NCBI GenBank assembly: GCA_036378735.1
Contig: DASUVX010000092.1
Location: 1 to 44,526, forward strand
Length of the DNA: 44,526 nt
Source of the DNA: GCA-003244245 sp036378735
Lineage (GTDB): Bacteria; Actinomycetota; Actinomycetes; Mycobacteriales; Pseudonocardiaceae
Direction: 5' to 3'
Shown: positions 37,534 through 44,526 of the stretch, piece by piece
Layout of the letters: each line of letters begins with the position of its first letter
How positions within the stretch are numbered: position 1 is the first letter of the stretch
The notes under the pieces: model-generated
What the model was told of the DNA's origin: nothing
Databases searched by the model: none
The model's input: the letters and a program-made list of their open reading frames with translations, nothing else
Position numbers and translations under genes: made by a program

Positions 37534-39903
37534 ATGATCGAGCAGCAGCAGTTCGCCATCGAACCGTGGGCCGTGCGGGAATGCGACCTGGATCTGACCG
37601 CATTGGGCCAAACAGAATCAATCTTTGCGCTGGCCAACGGTCACATTGGGCTGCGTGGCAACCTGGACGAGGGTGATCCGCACGGGCTGCCGGGCAGTTA
37701 TCTCAACTCCTTCTATGAGCTGCGGCCATTGCCCTACCCCGAGGGTGGCTACGGCTACCCCGCGTCCGGTCAAACGATCATCAACGTGACCAACGGCAAG
37801 CTGATTCGGCTGCTGGTCGACGATGAGCCGTTGGACGTGCGCTACGGGCAGCTGCGCTCGCATGAACGGATGCTCGACTTGCGTGCCGGCATGCTCAGTC
37901 GCCGGATGGAGTGGGTCTCCCCCGCCGGCAAGGCGGTGCGGGTGCACTCCCAGCGGTTGGTGTCACTGGTTCAACGGGCCGTGGTCGTGATCAACTACGA
38001 AGTTGAGCCCGTCGACCACTCGGTGCTGCTGGTGCTGCAGTCCGAGCTGGTCGCCAACGAGCAGCTGCCTCCAGCGGCCCAGGACCCGCGGGTGGCTGCG
38101 GCGCTATCCGAGCCACTGGTCGCCGAGATGCACCGGGCCAACGACACCGGGGCCACGCTGTTGCACAGCACCCGCCGCTCTGGGCTGCGGATGGCCGCGA
38201 CGATGGATCACGAGGTGATCGGTCCCGAGCAGACGCAGGTGGAGTCATCAGCAACCGAGCATGTCGCCCGCACGACGGTGATTTGCCGTCTGCAACCTGG
38301 CCAGCGGCTGCAGGTAGTCAAGTACCTGACCTACGGCTGGTCCTCGCGACGGTCGCTGCCGGCGCTGAATGATCAGGTGTGGGCGGCGCTGGCGGCGGCC
38401 CGATACACCGGCTGGAACGGGCTGACCACCGAACAGCGCCGCTATCTCGACAACTTCTGGGCCGCGGCCGACGTGGAGGTCGAAGGCAGCCCACAACTTC
38501 AGCAGGCAGTTCGATTCGCGTTGTTCCATGTCTTGCAGGCCGGCGCGCGCGCCGAGCGGCGGGGCATCGCCGCCAAGGGCCTGACCGGCCCGGGATATGA
38601 CGGTCATACCTTCTGGGACACCGAGACCTTCGTGCTGCCGCTGCTCAGCCACACCGTGCCGGATGCGGCCGCTGATGCGCTGCGCTGGCGACAGCAAGCC
38701 CTGCCACTGGCTCTCGAGCGTGCTGCGCAGCTCGGCCTGGCCGGTGCCGCGTTTCCCTGGCGCACCATCCGCGGCCAGGAATGCTCCGGGTACTGGCCGG
38801 CCGGAACCGCGGCCTTTCACATCAATGCCGACATCGCCGACGCGGCAATCCGCCACGTGACCGCGACCGGCGACACCGATTTCGAACACGACGTCGCGCT
38901 GGAACTGCTGGTCCACACCGCGCGACTGTGGCGCTCGCTAGGCCAGCACAACCTGCAAGGCGACTTCCGCATCGACGGCGTCACTGGACCAGACGAGTAC
39001 AGTGCCGTGGCCGACAACAACGTCTTCACCAACCTCATGGCGCAGCGGAATTTGCGTGCCGCGGCCGACACCGTCGCACGGCATCTCGACCAGGCAGCCA
39101 CCTTGGGCGTGGACGCGGAGGAGGCCGCGTCCTGGCGTGATGCAGCAGCCGGGATGGTCGTGCCCTATGACGAGAAGCTCGGCGTGCATCCCCAGTCGGA
39201 GGGCTTTACCAACCACGCGATGTGGGATTTCGCCGGTACGGCACCGGAGCAGTATCCGCTGCTATTGCACTTTCCCTACTTCGACCTGTACCGCAAGCAG
39301 GTGGTCAAGCAAGCCGACCTGGTGTTGGCCATGCACCTGTGCCATGAGGCGTTCACCGTCGAGCAGAAGGCTCGTAACTTCGCCTACTACGAGCGGATCA
39401 CCGTCCGTGATTCATCGCTCTCAGCGGCCACTCAGGCAGTGCTGGCGGCTGAAACTGGTCACCTTGACCTGGCTTATGACTATCTCTGCGAGACCGCGCT
39501 GATGGACCTGGCCGATCTGGCCCACAACACCAGCGACGGCTTGCATATCGCGTCGCTGGCTGGTTCCTGGTCAGCGCTGGTGGCCGGCTTCGGCGGGCTG
39601 CGTCACCGCGGCGACGGTGGCCTAGCATTCGCCCCCCGACTACCGGAAGCGTTGACCAGGATCACTTTCCGGCTGCGCTGGCGCGGGCAACGACTGCGGA
39701 TACAGATCACCCGTGGTCAAACAGAGTACCAGCTGCTAGAGGGCACCGAGCTAGAGCTGAGACACCATGGGCAACCCATCACGGTCACCGTGAACTCGCC
39801 GGTGGTTGAACCGATCCCACCAACCCCGCCGACCAATCACATCACGCACCCGGTAGGGCGGGAACCCCTTTGTAACCGGCTACCTGGTGGTACCACCGGT
39901 TAG
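37534..39903 (+). CDS. Glycoside hydrolase family 65 protein (Rv3401-like)
   Basis: 789 residues, full length. The N-terminal beta-sandwich domain begins EPWAVRECDLDLTALGQTES and FALANGHIGLRGNLDEGDPH. The (alpha/alpha)6 barrel contains KGLTGPGYDGHTFWDTETF and the catalytic acid Glu in DGVTGPDEYSAVADNN, then GFTNHAMWDF and VVKQADLVLAM. GH65 enzymes are phosphorylases or hydrolases of alpha-linked disaccharides (maltose, trehalose, kojibiose); the sequence is closest in my recollection to M. tuberculosis Rv3401. The beta-phosphoglucomutase partner often found beside GH65 genes is not here. ATG 37534 is chosen from the family start; the upstream ribosome site (GCTGAGCTGCTGG) is weak. It is the main cargo between the tRNA-Val repeats. 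Confidence 0.93.
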   Translation: MIEQQQFAIEPWAVRECDLDLTALGQTESIFALANGHIGLRGNLDEGDPHGLPGSYLNSFYELRPLPYPEGGYGYPASGQTIINVTNGKLIRLLVDDEPLDVRYGQLRSHERMLDLRAGMLSRRMEWVSPAGKAVRVHSQRLVSLVQRAVVVINYEVEPVDHSVLLVLQSELVANEQLPPAAQDPRVAAALSEPLVAEMHRANDTGATLLHSTRRSGLRMAATMDHEVIGPEQTQVESSATEHVARTTVICRLQPGQRLQVVKYLTYGWSSRRSLPALNDQVWAALAAARYTGWNGLTTEQRRYLDNFWAAADVEVEGSPQLQQAVRFALFHVLQAGARAERRGIAAKGLTGPGYDGHTFWDTETFVLPLLSHTVPDAAADALRWRQQALPLALERAAQLGLAGAAFPWRTIRGQECSGYWPAGTAAFHINADIADAAIRHVTATGDTDFEHDVALELLVHTARLWRSLGQHNLQGDFRIDGVTGPDEYSAVADNNVFTNLMAQRNLRAAADTVARHLDQAATLGVDAEEAASWRDAAAGMVVPYDEKLGVHPQSEGFTNHAMWDFAGTAPEQYPLLLHFPYFDLYRKQVVKQADLVLAMHLCHEAFTVEQKARNFAYYERITVRDSSLSAATQAVLAAETGHLDLAYDYLCETALMDLADLAHNTSDGLHIASLAGSWSALVAGFGGLRHRGDGGLAFAPRLPEALTRITFRLRWRGQRLRIQITRGQTEYQLLEGTELELRHHGQPITVTVNSPVVEPIPPTPPTNHITHPVGREPLCNRLPGGTTG

Positions 39904-40309
39904 CCTCCAGGACTACTCCCCTAATCCAGCTCCGCCTGCTAACAGATCCCGCAGCCGCTGTATACGTACAATGACCGCGCCGGAAACCAAGAGCACGCCG
40001 TGTGCAATCGGATCATCTCAGCATCGGCGGTAGCTCGCTGTCATCGCTGTCCTCCCGTTTCCACTAGAGGTTGAGGATGTCGGCGGCCCAGCGCGGCACT
40101 GCAACTGGCTCTAAGGCCACCATCCCGAAGGTCACGCAGTTCCGAGCCACTGTGCGGGCGAGGTCAGTACCCCCGGGCACCCAAAGTACTCAGCCCAAGT
40201 AATAGTCCACGCGGCACACTGCATGCCCACGTATCTATACGGCTCGTTTGAGCGTTGTACTTGATAGCGACGAGACGGCTACCGCAGTATTGTTGCACGT
40301 CAGAGGTAT
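39904..40309. other. Non-coding stretch at the right end of the element
   Basis: No gene or clear structure seen on either strand. It is rich in stop codons and presumably represents eroded element sequence between the GH65 gene and the tRNA-Val 3' end. Confidence 0.5.
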
Positions 40310-40354
40310 TGGTGGGCGCAGCAGGTGTCGAACCTGCGACCTCTCGCTTGTAAG
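40310..40354 (+). repeat. 45-bp direct repeat, proximal att-like copy within tRNA-Val
   Basis: The matching copy of 36056–36100. It is part of the intact tRNA-Val, from the encoded CCA to the anticodon loop, so the tRNA is restored by the incoming element as is usual for tRNA-directed integration. Confidence 0.92.
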
Positions 40355-40384
40355 GCGAGCGCTCTACCGCTGAGCTATGCGCCC
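40310..40384 (-). tRNA. tRNA-Val (anticodon TAC)
   Basis: On the minus strand the cloverleaf is complete: acceptor GGGCGCA pairs with TGCGCCC; D arm GCTC AGCGGTA GAGC; anticodon arm CTCGC CTTACAA GCGAG with TAC at positions 34–36; T arm GCAGG TTCGACA CCTGC; discriminator A and an encoded CCA (40312–40310). The TAC anticodon reads GUA valine codons. Its 3' half is the integration target of the neighbouring element. Confidence 0.96.
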
Positions 40385-40416
40385 GATGCCACCCGGATGA
40401 TCGGGCGGCGCGGTGA

Positions 40417-40875
40417 TCAGGTTGGCAATGCGGCCACCGCCTGCTTCCAGACGACCTGGTCGCGCGCTTCGCCAGGACCGTTCATCTCGGCGAAACGGAT
40501 CATGCCGTCCGTGTCGACCAAGAAGGTGCCCCGGTTGGCGATGCCAGCCTTGTCGTTGAATACGCCGTAGTCCTGCGCGACGGTGCCGTGTGGCCAGAAG
40601 TCGGAGAGCAACGGGAAGTCATAACCCCGTTGATCAGACCAGGCCCTGAGTGTGAACACCGAGTCCACCGATACCGCCAGCACCTGCACGTCGGCGAACT
40701 CCGCGAGATGGTCCCGCAGCTGGTCCAGCTCACTGGTGCAGATCCCACTGAAGGCCAGCGGGTAGAACACCAGCAGCACGTTGCGGCCACCGCGGAAATC
40801 GGACAGCGTCCACTCCTGGTTGTTCTGATCTTTCAGCGTGAAATCCGGTGCCTGGTCCCCGACAGTCAGCGACAT
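40417..40875 (-). CDS. ahpE: One-cysteine peroxiredoxin AhpE
   Basis: 152 residues. The peroxidatic Cys46 lies in YPLAFSGICTSEL, and the catalytic Arg is probably in the FTLRAWSDQ or IANRGTFLVD segment. No second Cys is present, as in M. tuberculosis AhpE (Rv2238c), which reduces hydroperoxides and peroxynitrite and is recycled by mycothiol/mycoredoxin. The gene order ahpE–DUF3052–aceE is the same as in M. tuberculosis. The start is ATG 40875. The tRNA-Val lies 32 bases downstream. Confidence 0.95.
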   Translation of the reverse strand: MSLTVGDQAPDFTLKDQNNQEWTLSDFRGGRNVLLVFYPLAFSGICTSELDQLRDHLAEFADVQVLAVSVDSVFTLRAWSDQRGYDFPLLSDFWPHGTVAQDYGVFNDKAGIANRGTFLVDTDGMIRFAEMNGPGEARDQVVWKQAVAALPT

Positions 40876-40935
40876 GGTGCTTGCGCCCTTTCCTTATCCG
40901 CAACTTTGCTGAGTCTGCCCAACCCAGTCACCGGT

Positions 40936-41373
40936 TCAGCGCTTGGCCTTCGCGGCCTTCGGCGTGGCCAACCTGGTGGCTGTCCAGTCGTCACTCACGC
41001 TGATGTTCGACGTCTGGGCCAGACCAACGGTGGGCGCCGCCTCCGCGATGTCCGAAGGCTCGACGTGACCATCGCGACCCGTCTTGGGGGTGAGTACCCA
41101 GATCACTCCGGTATCAGCCAACGGTGCTCGGGCGTCGACGAGGGTGTCGACCAGATCGCCGTCGTCGTCGCGCCACCACAGCAGCACCACATCGACGATC
41201 TCGTCGGAGTCCTCGTCGAGCAGGTCAGCACCGATCACCTCCTCGATCGCCGCCCTCACGTCGTCATCGACGTCGTCGTCCCAGCCGAGTTCCTGCACGA
41301 CCATGTCCGATTCGATCCCGAGCCTCTCGGCAACGCCGAGCTTGCCGGTGTCTCCCGCCGCGGCGGCGACCAC
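40936..41373 (-). CDS. DUF3052 family protein (Rv2239c-like)
   Basis: 145 residues. Strongly conserved actinobacterial block: MVVQELGWDDDVDDDVRAAI, VDVVLLWWRDDDGDLVDTLV, GVIWVLTPKTGRDGHVEPSD, AEAAPTVGLAQTSN. The protein is acidic with a basic KAAKAKR tail. Its function is not established. GTG 41373 is chosen because GGAGG precedes it by about ten bases and family members begin with a short VVAA-like leader; GTG 41382 is an alternative. It is divergent from aceE and about 60 bases upstream of ahpE. Confidence 0.92.
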   Translation of the reverse strand: MVAAAAGDTGKLGVAERLGIESDMVVQELGWDDDVDDDVRAAIEEVIGADLLDEDSDEIVDVVLLWWRDDDGDLVDTLVDARAPLADTGVIWVLTPKTGRDGHVEPSDIAEAAPTVGLAQTSNISVSDDWTATRLATPKAAKAKR

Positions 41374-41713
41374 GGTGTTCACCCCTCCACAGATGTCATG
41401 CCTGGCGGCGTCCGCCCGGCGTGCTATTACTCGATGGCGTCCAAGCGAACACTGCGGTCCTGCCATAGCGCAACTGCCAGCGGCGGGACACGCCGATCCG
41501 GGATTGCCGAGACGGTTCCAGACAGGTGACCCAACGGTAACCCCAAGTAGCACTGACACCGATCGCCAGGCCGACAATCATGCGGCACGATGGCCTGCAG
41601 GCGGCAGATCCGATGCCGGCTGGAGGCCGTTGGGTGCCCCAGAACACAGTGCCCCAATACCTAACAACCCCGTAGACAGGGTGTATCAGAACAGCTCGAG
41701 GCGAGGAGATCCC
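41374..41713. other. Divergent spacer between DUF3052 and aceE
   Basis: No credible gene; the open frames here are continuations of the two flanking frames. It must carry the promoters of both genes. The right end has the aceE ribosome site GAGGAGAT (41703–41710). Confidence 0.5.
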
Positions 41714-44491
41714 TTGGCCACGCAGAACGATCGCAGACCCGCGAGAGTGCGAGTCATCCGGGACGGGGTGGCGGCTCACCTGCCGGACATCGATCCCGAG
41801 GAAACCGCGGAATGGCTGGAAGCCTTCGACTCCGCCGTGCTGTCCGGCGGCAAGCAGCGCGCCCGGTACCTGATGCTGCGGCTGCTCGAACGGGCCCGCG
41901 AGACCGGCGTCGGGGTGCCGGCATTGACCAGCACGGACTACGTCAACACCATCCCCACCGAGAACGAGCCGTGGTTCCCCGGTGACGAGGACACCGAGCG
42001 ACGCTACCGCGCCTGGATCCGGTGGAACGCGGCGATGATGGTGCATCGGGCGCAGCGTCCCGGGGTAGGCGTCGGCGGTCACATCTCGACCTACGCCTCC
42101 TCCGCCGCGCTCTACGAAGTGGGCTTCAACCACTTCTTTCGCGGTAAGGATCATCCCGGTGGTGGGGACCAGGTGTTCATCCAGGGCCACGCCTCCCCCG
42201 GCATCTACGCCCGCGCGTTCCTGGAAGGCCGGCTGTCCACCGACCAGCTTGACGGGTTCCGGCAGGAGTTCTCCCACGCCGGCCCGGGTGGCGGCCTACC
42301 GTCCTACCCGCACCCACGGCTGATGCCGGACTTCTGGGAGTTTCCCACCGTCTCGATGGGGTTGGGCCCGATCAACGCGATCTTTCAGGCCCGGCTCAAC
42401 CGCTACCTGCACGCCCGCGGCTTCAAGGACACCTCAGACCAGCACGTGTGGGCCTTCCTCGGCGACGGAGAGATGGACGAGCCGGAGTCACGGGGCCAGA
42501 TCCAGGTGGCCGCCATCGAGGGCTTGGACAACCTCACCTTCGTAGTCAACTGCAACCTGCAGCGCCTCGACGGCCCGGTCCGGGGCAACGGCAAGATCAT
42601 CCAGGAGCTGGAGTCGTTCTTCCGCGGCGCCGGGTGGAACGTCATCAAGGTGATCTGGGGTCGCGAGTGGGACGCCCTGTTGCACGCCGACCGGCAGGGC
42701 GCGCTGGTGAACTTGATGAACGTCACGGCCGACGGTGATTACCAGACCTACAAGGCGAACGACGGCGGCTATGTCCGCGAACACTTCTTCGGGCGCGACC
42801 CGCGCACCAAGGAGCTGGTCAAAAACCTATCCGACACCGACTTGTGGAACCTCAAACGTGGCGGCCACGACTACCGCAAGGTCTACGCCGCCTACCAGGC
42901 CGCCACCCAGCATCACGGTCAGCCCACCGTGATCCTTGCCAAGACCATCAAGGGCTACGGCCTGGGCCGGCACTTCGAGGCCCGCAACGCCACCCACCAG
43001 ATGAAAAAGCTTAGCCTGGAAGACCTCAAGCACGTCCGTGACGCCCAGCGCATCCCGATCAGCGACGCGCAGCTCGAGCAAGACCCGGCGCTACCGCCGT
43101 ACTACCACCCCGGACCGGACGCGCCCGAGATTCGATACATGTGCGAGCGTCGCCGGGTACTTGGTGGGTTCGTACCCGAGCGACGGACCAAGTCCAAGAC
43201 TCTGGTGCTGCCCGGCGACACGGTCTACGACGTGCTGCGCCGCGGGTCGGGCAAGCAGGAGGTCGCGACCACCATGGCGTTCGTCCGGCAGCTCCGTGAG
43301 CTGATCAAGGATCCCGAGATCGGGCCGCGGTTCGTGCCGATCATCCCCGACGAGGCGCGCACCTTCGGCATGGACTCGATGTTCCCCAAGCAGAAGATCT
43401 ACAACCCGCACGGGCAGCTCTACACTTCCGTCGACGCTGAGCTGATGCTGGCCTACCGGGAAAGCGAGCAAGGCCAGATCCTGCACGAGGGCATAAACGA
43501 AGCCGGCTCGGCCGCGTCGTTCACTGCGGCCGGCACGTCGTATGCCACGCACAACGAGCCGCTGATCCCGATCTACATCTTCTACTCGATGTTCGGCTTC
43601 CAGCGCACCGGCGATGGCCTGTGGGCGGCGGGCGACCAGATGGCCCGCGGATTCCTGCTCGGTGCCACCGCTGGGCGTACCACGCTGGTCGGCGAGGGTT
43701 TGCAACACAACGACGGGCACTCCCAGCTGCTCGCCGCGTCCAACCCCGCGGTGGTGGCCTACGACCCGGCCTGGGGTTACGAGATCGCACACATCGTCCG
43801 CGACGGGCTGCGCCGCATGTACGGTGATGACGGTTCGCGCGATCCGAATGTCTTTTACTACCTCACCGTCTACAACGAGCCCTACCAGCAGCCGGCAGAG
43901 CCCGATGATCTGGACGTCGAGGCGCTGCTGCGCGGCCTGTACCGGTACGCACCGGCCCCGGCACCAGACACCACCGGGCCGCGGGTACAGCTCGCCGCCT
44001 CTGGTGTGGCGCTGCCGTGGGCGTTGCGAGCCCAGGAGATGCTGGCTCAGGAGTGGGGCGTGCAGGCCGATGTGTGGTCGGCGACGTCGTGGACAGAGCT
44101 GCGGCGCGAGGCTGTCGAGGTGGACCGGCACAACCTGCTGCATCCCTCGGCCGAACCCCGGCTGCCGCACGTCACCCGGGTGCTGCGGGACGCCGTTGGG
44201 CCCCTGGTTGCGGTGTCGGACTGGATGCGCGCGGTACCCGACCTCATCCGTCCCTGGGTACCCATCGAGCTGGTCACGCTGGGCACTGATGGCTTCGGCT
44301 TCTCCGACACCCGGCCGGCCGCGCGGCGACATTTCCTCGTCGACGCCGAGTCGATCACGGTAGCCGCACTCGCGGCGCTGGCCCGCCGCGGCGAGGTGGA
44401 CCAGTCCGTGGTCACCGAAGCAGCGAGCCACTACTGCATCGACGACCCACAAGCCGCCGGCCCCCAAACCTCTGACCCCGGCGTCGCGTAG
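41714..44491 (+). CDS. aceE: Pyruvate dehydrogenase E1 component, homodimeric type
   Basis: Decarboxylates pyruvate with thiamine diphosphate and passes the acetyl group to the E2 lipoyl domain. 925 residues, the full length of the AceE family. The TPP motif is FLGDGEMDEPESRGQ…NLTFVVNCNLQ; the E1 active-site blocks HASPGIYARAF, DGDYQTYKANDGGYVREHFF and the second-half PIIPDEARTFGMDS, ILHEGINEAGS and MFGFQRTGD are all present. TTG 41714 is chosen because GAGGAGAT lies upstream and the family's RVRVIRDGVAAHLPDIDPEE follows shortly; the open frame to 41084 runs over the divergent spacer. It is the Rv2241 counterpart. The E2/E3 genes are not in the window. Confidence 0.96.
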   Translation: MATQNDRRPARVRVIRDGVAAHLPDIDPEETAEWLEAFDSAVLSGGKQRARYLMLRLLERARETGVGVPALTSTDYVNTIPTENEPWFPGDEDTERRYRAWIRWNAAMMVHRAQRPGVGVGGHISTYASSAALYEVGFNHFFRGKDHPGGGDQVFIQGHASPGIYARAFLEGRLSTDQLDGFRQEFSHAGPGGGLPSYPHPRLMPDFWEFPTVSMGLGPINAIFQARLNRYLHARGFKDTSDQHVWAFLGDGEMDEPESRGQIQVAAIEGLDNLTFVVNCNLQRLDGPVRGNGKIIQELESFFRGAGWNVIKVIWGREWDALLHADRQGALVNLMNVTADGDYQTYKANDGGYVREHFFGRDPRTKELVKNLSDTDLWNLKRGGHDYRKVYAAYQAATQHHGQPTVILAKTIKGYGLGRHFEARNATHQMKKLSLEDLKHVRDAQRIPISDAQLEQDPALPPYYHPGPDAPEIRYMCERRRVLGGFVPERRTKSKTLVLPGDTVYDVLRRGSGKQEVATTMAFVRQLRELIKDPEIGPRFVPIIPDEARTFGMDSMFPKQKIYNPHGQLYTSVDAELMLAYRESEQGQILHEGINEAGSAASFTAAGTSYATHNEPLIPIYIFYSMFGFQRTGDGLWAAGDQMARGFLLGATAGRTTLVGEGLQHNDGHSQLLAASNPAVVAYDPAWGYEIAHIVRDGLRRMYGDDGSRDPNVFYYLTVYNEPYQQPAEPDDLDVEALLRGLYRYAPAPAPDTTGPRVQLAASGVALPWALRAQEMLAQEWGVQADVWSATSWTELRREAVEVDRHNLLHPSAEPRLPHVTRVLRDAVGPLVAVSDWMRAVPDLIRPWVPIELVTLGTDGFGFSDTRPAARRHFLVDAESITVAALAALARRGEVDQSVVTEAASHYCIDDPQAAGPQTSDPGVA

Positions 44492-44526
44492 CGCGCTTGG
44501 CCGTTCCCCGACCCCACCTCATCCCC

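Larger units (their letters stand above)
36056..40354. mobile_element. Small putative integrated element bounded by tRNA-Val direct repeats
   Basis: The interval of about 4.3 kb is bounded by perfect 45-bp repeats of the tRNA-Val 3' half. Inside are dodecin, a broken DUF2252 gene and a GH65 enzyme; no intact integrase, relaxase or replication gene is visible. The integrase remnant lies just outside the left repeat, so the site appears to have been used more than once, and this element either lost its integrase or was mobilised in trans. The boundaries are inferred from the repeats alone. Confidence 0.65.

Noticed and set aside
40325..40570. Small plus-strand frame MSNLRPLACKASALPLSYAP…
   Set aside because: This is the tRNA-Val complement translated, a common false gene call.
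41084..41713. Extended aceE start
   Set aside because: Would add 210 Ser/Thr/Arg-rich residues across the divergent promoter and the DUF3052 gene; TTG 41714 has a ribosome site and matches family length.

Overview
The window is a GC-rich actinomycete chromosome segment. The order nadE–panB … RNase H/phosphatase – zinc-ribbon – Nif3 – cobC – ptpA – SURF1 – cobD … ahpE – DUF3052 – aceE follows the Mycobacterium tuberculosis Rv2225–Rv2241 neighbourhood. MatB, the STAS/anti-sigma pair and the large cyclase–ATPase regulator point to a non-mycobacterial relative, probably Pseudonocardiales or a nearby order. This placement is inferred from gene order and protein motifs only.

Layout. 1–2128: 3' part of glutamine-dependent NAD+ synthase, then panB. 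2160–2350: an array of short motifs with a 22-bp period. 2358–9789 (minus): a compact operon encoding a type IV secretion-like apparatus (VirB2-, VirB3/PrgI-, VirB4-, VirB6- and VirB8-like proteins, a lysozyme/NlpC-P60 hydrolase and a small unknown) with no relaxase or coupling ATPase in view. 10223–12625: a HicB-like protein, a STAS antagonist with an RsbW-like kinase, a truncated CPA1 antiporter and a thioredoxin-fold protein lacking one active-site Cys. 12796–13203: RNase P RNA (minus). 13304–22484: a TSUP permease, the Rv2228c–Rv2231c-like operon, the ptpA/ketosamine kinase/SURF1 operon, cobD and malonyl-CoA ligase.

22509–34100 is accessory and partly decaying. It holds an MFS transporter with a damaged 3' end, a cupin, an aminotransferase stump, a GH13 enzyme, a GNAT, a class III cyclase–ATPase regulator, an orphan [NiFe]-hydrogenase small subunit carrying an unexplained C-terminal extension, a lytic transglycosylase and a multiply frameshifted unknown gene. 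34100–40384 is an integration hotspot. It has a visibly AT-richer nitrilase island, a broken tyrosine integrase, a 45-bp direct repeat of the 3' half of tRNA-Val, then dodecin, a broken DUF2252 gene and a GH65 enzyme, closed by the intact tRNA-Val. 40417–44491 returns to core genes: AhpE, DUF3052 and pyruvate dehydrogenase E1.

Together the core genes serve cofactor synthesis (NAD, pantothenate, cobalamin), central carbon metabolism (AceE, MatB), respiration (SURF1) and peroxide defence. The most unusual items are the 22-bp-period arrays at two convergent gene junctions, the relaxase-less secretion-like operon, the orphan hydrogenase subunit and the apparent tandem integration at tRNA-Val.
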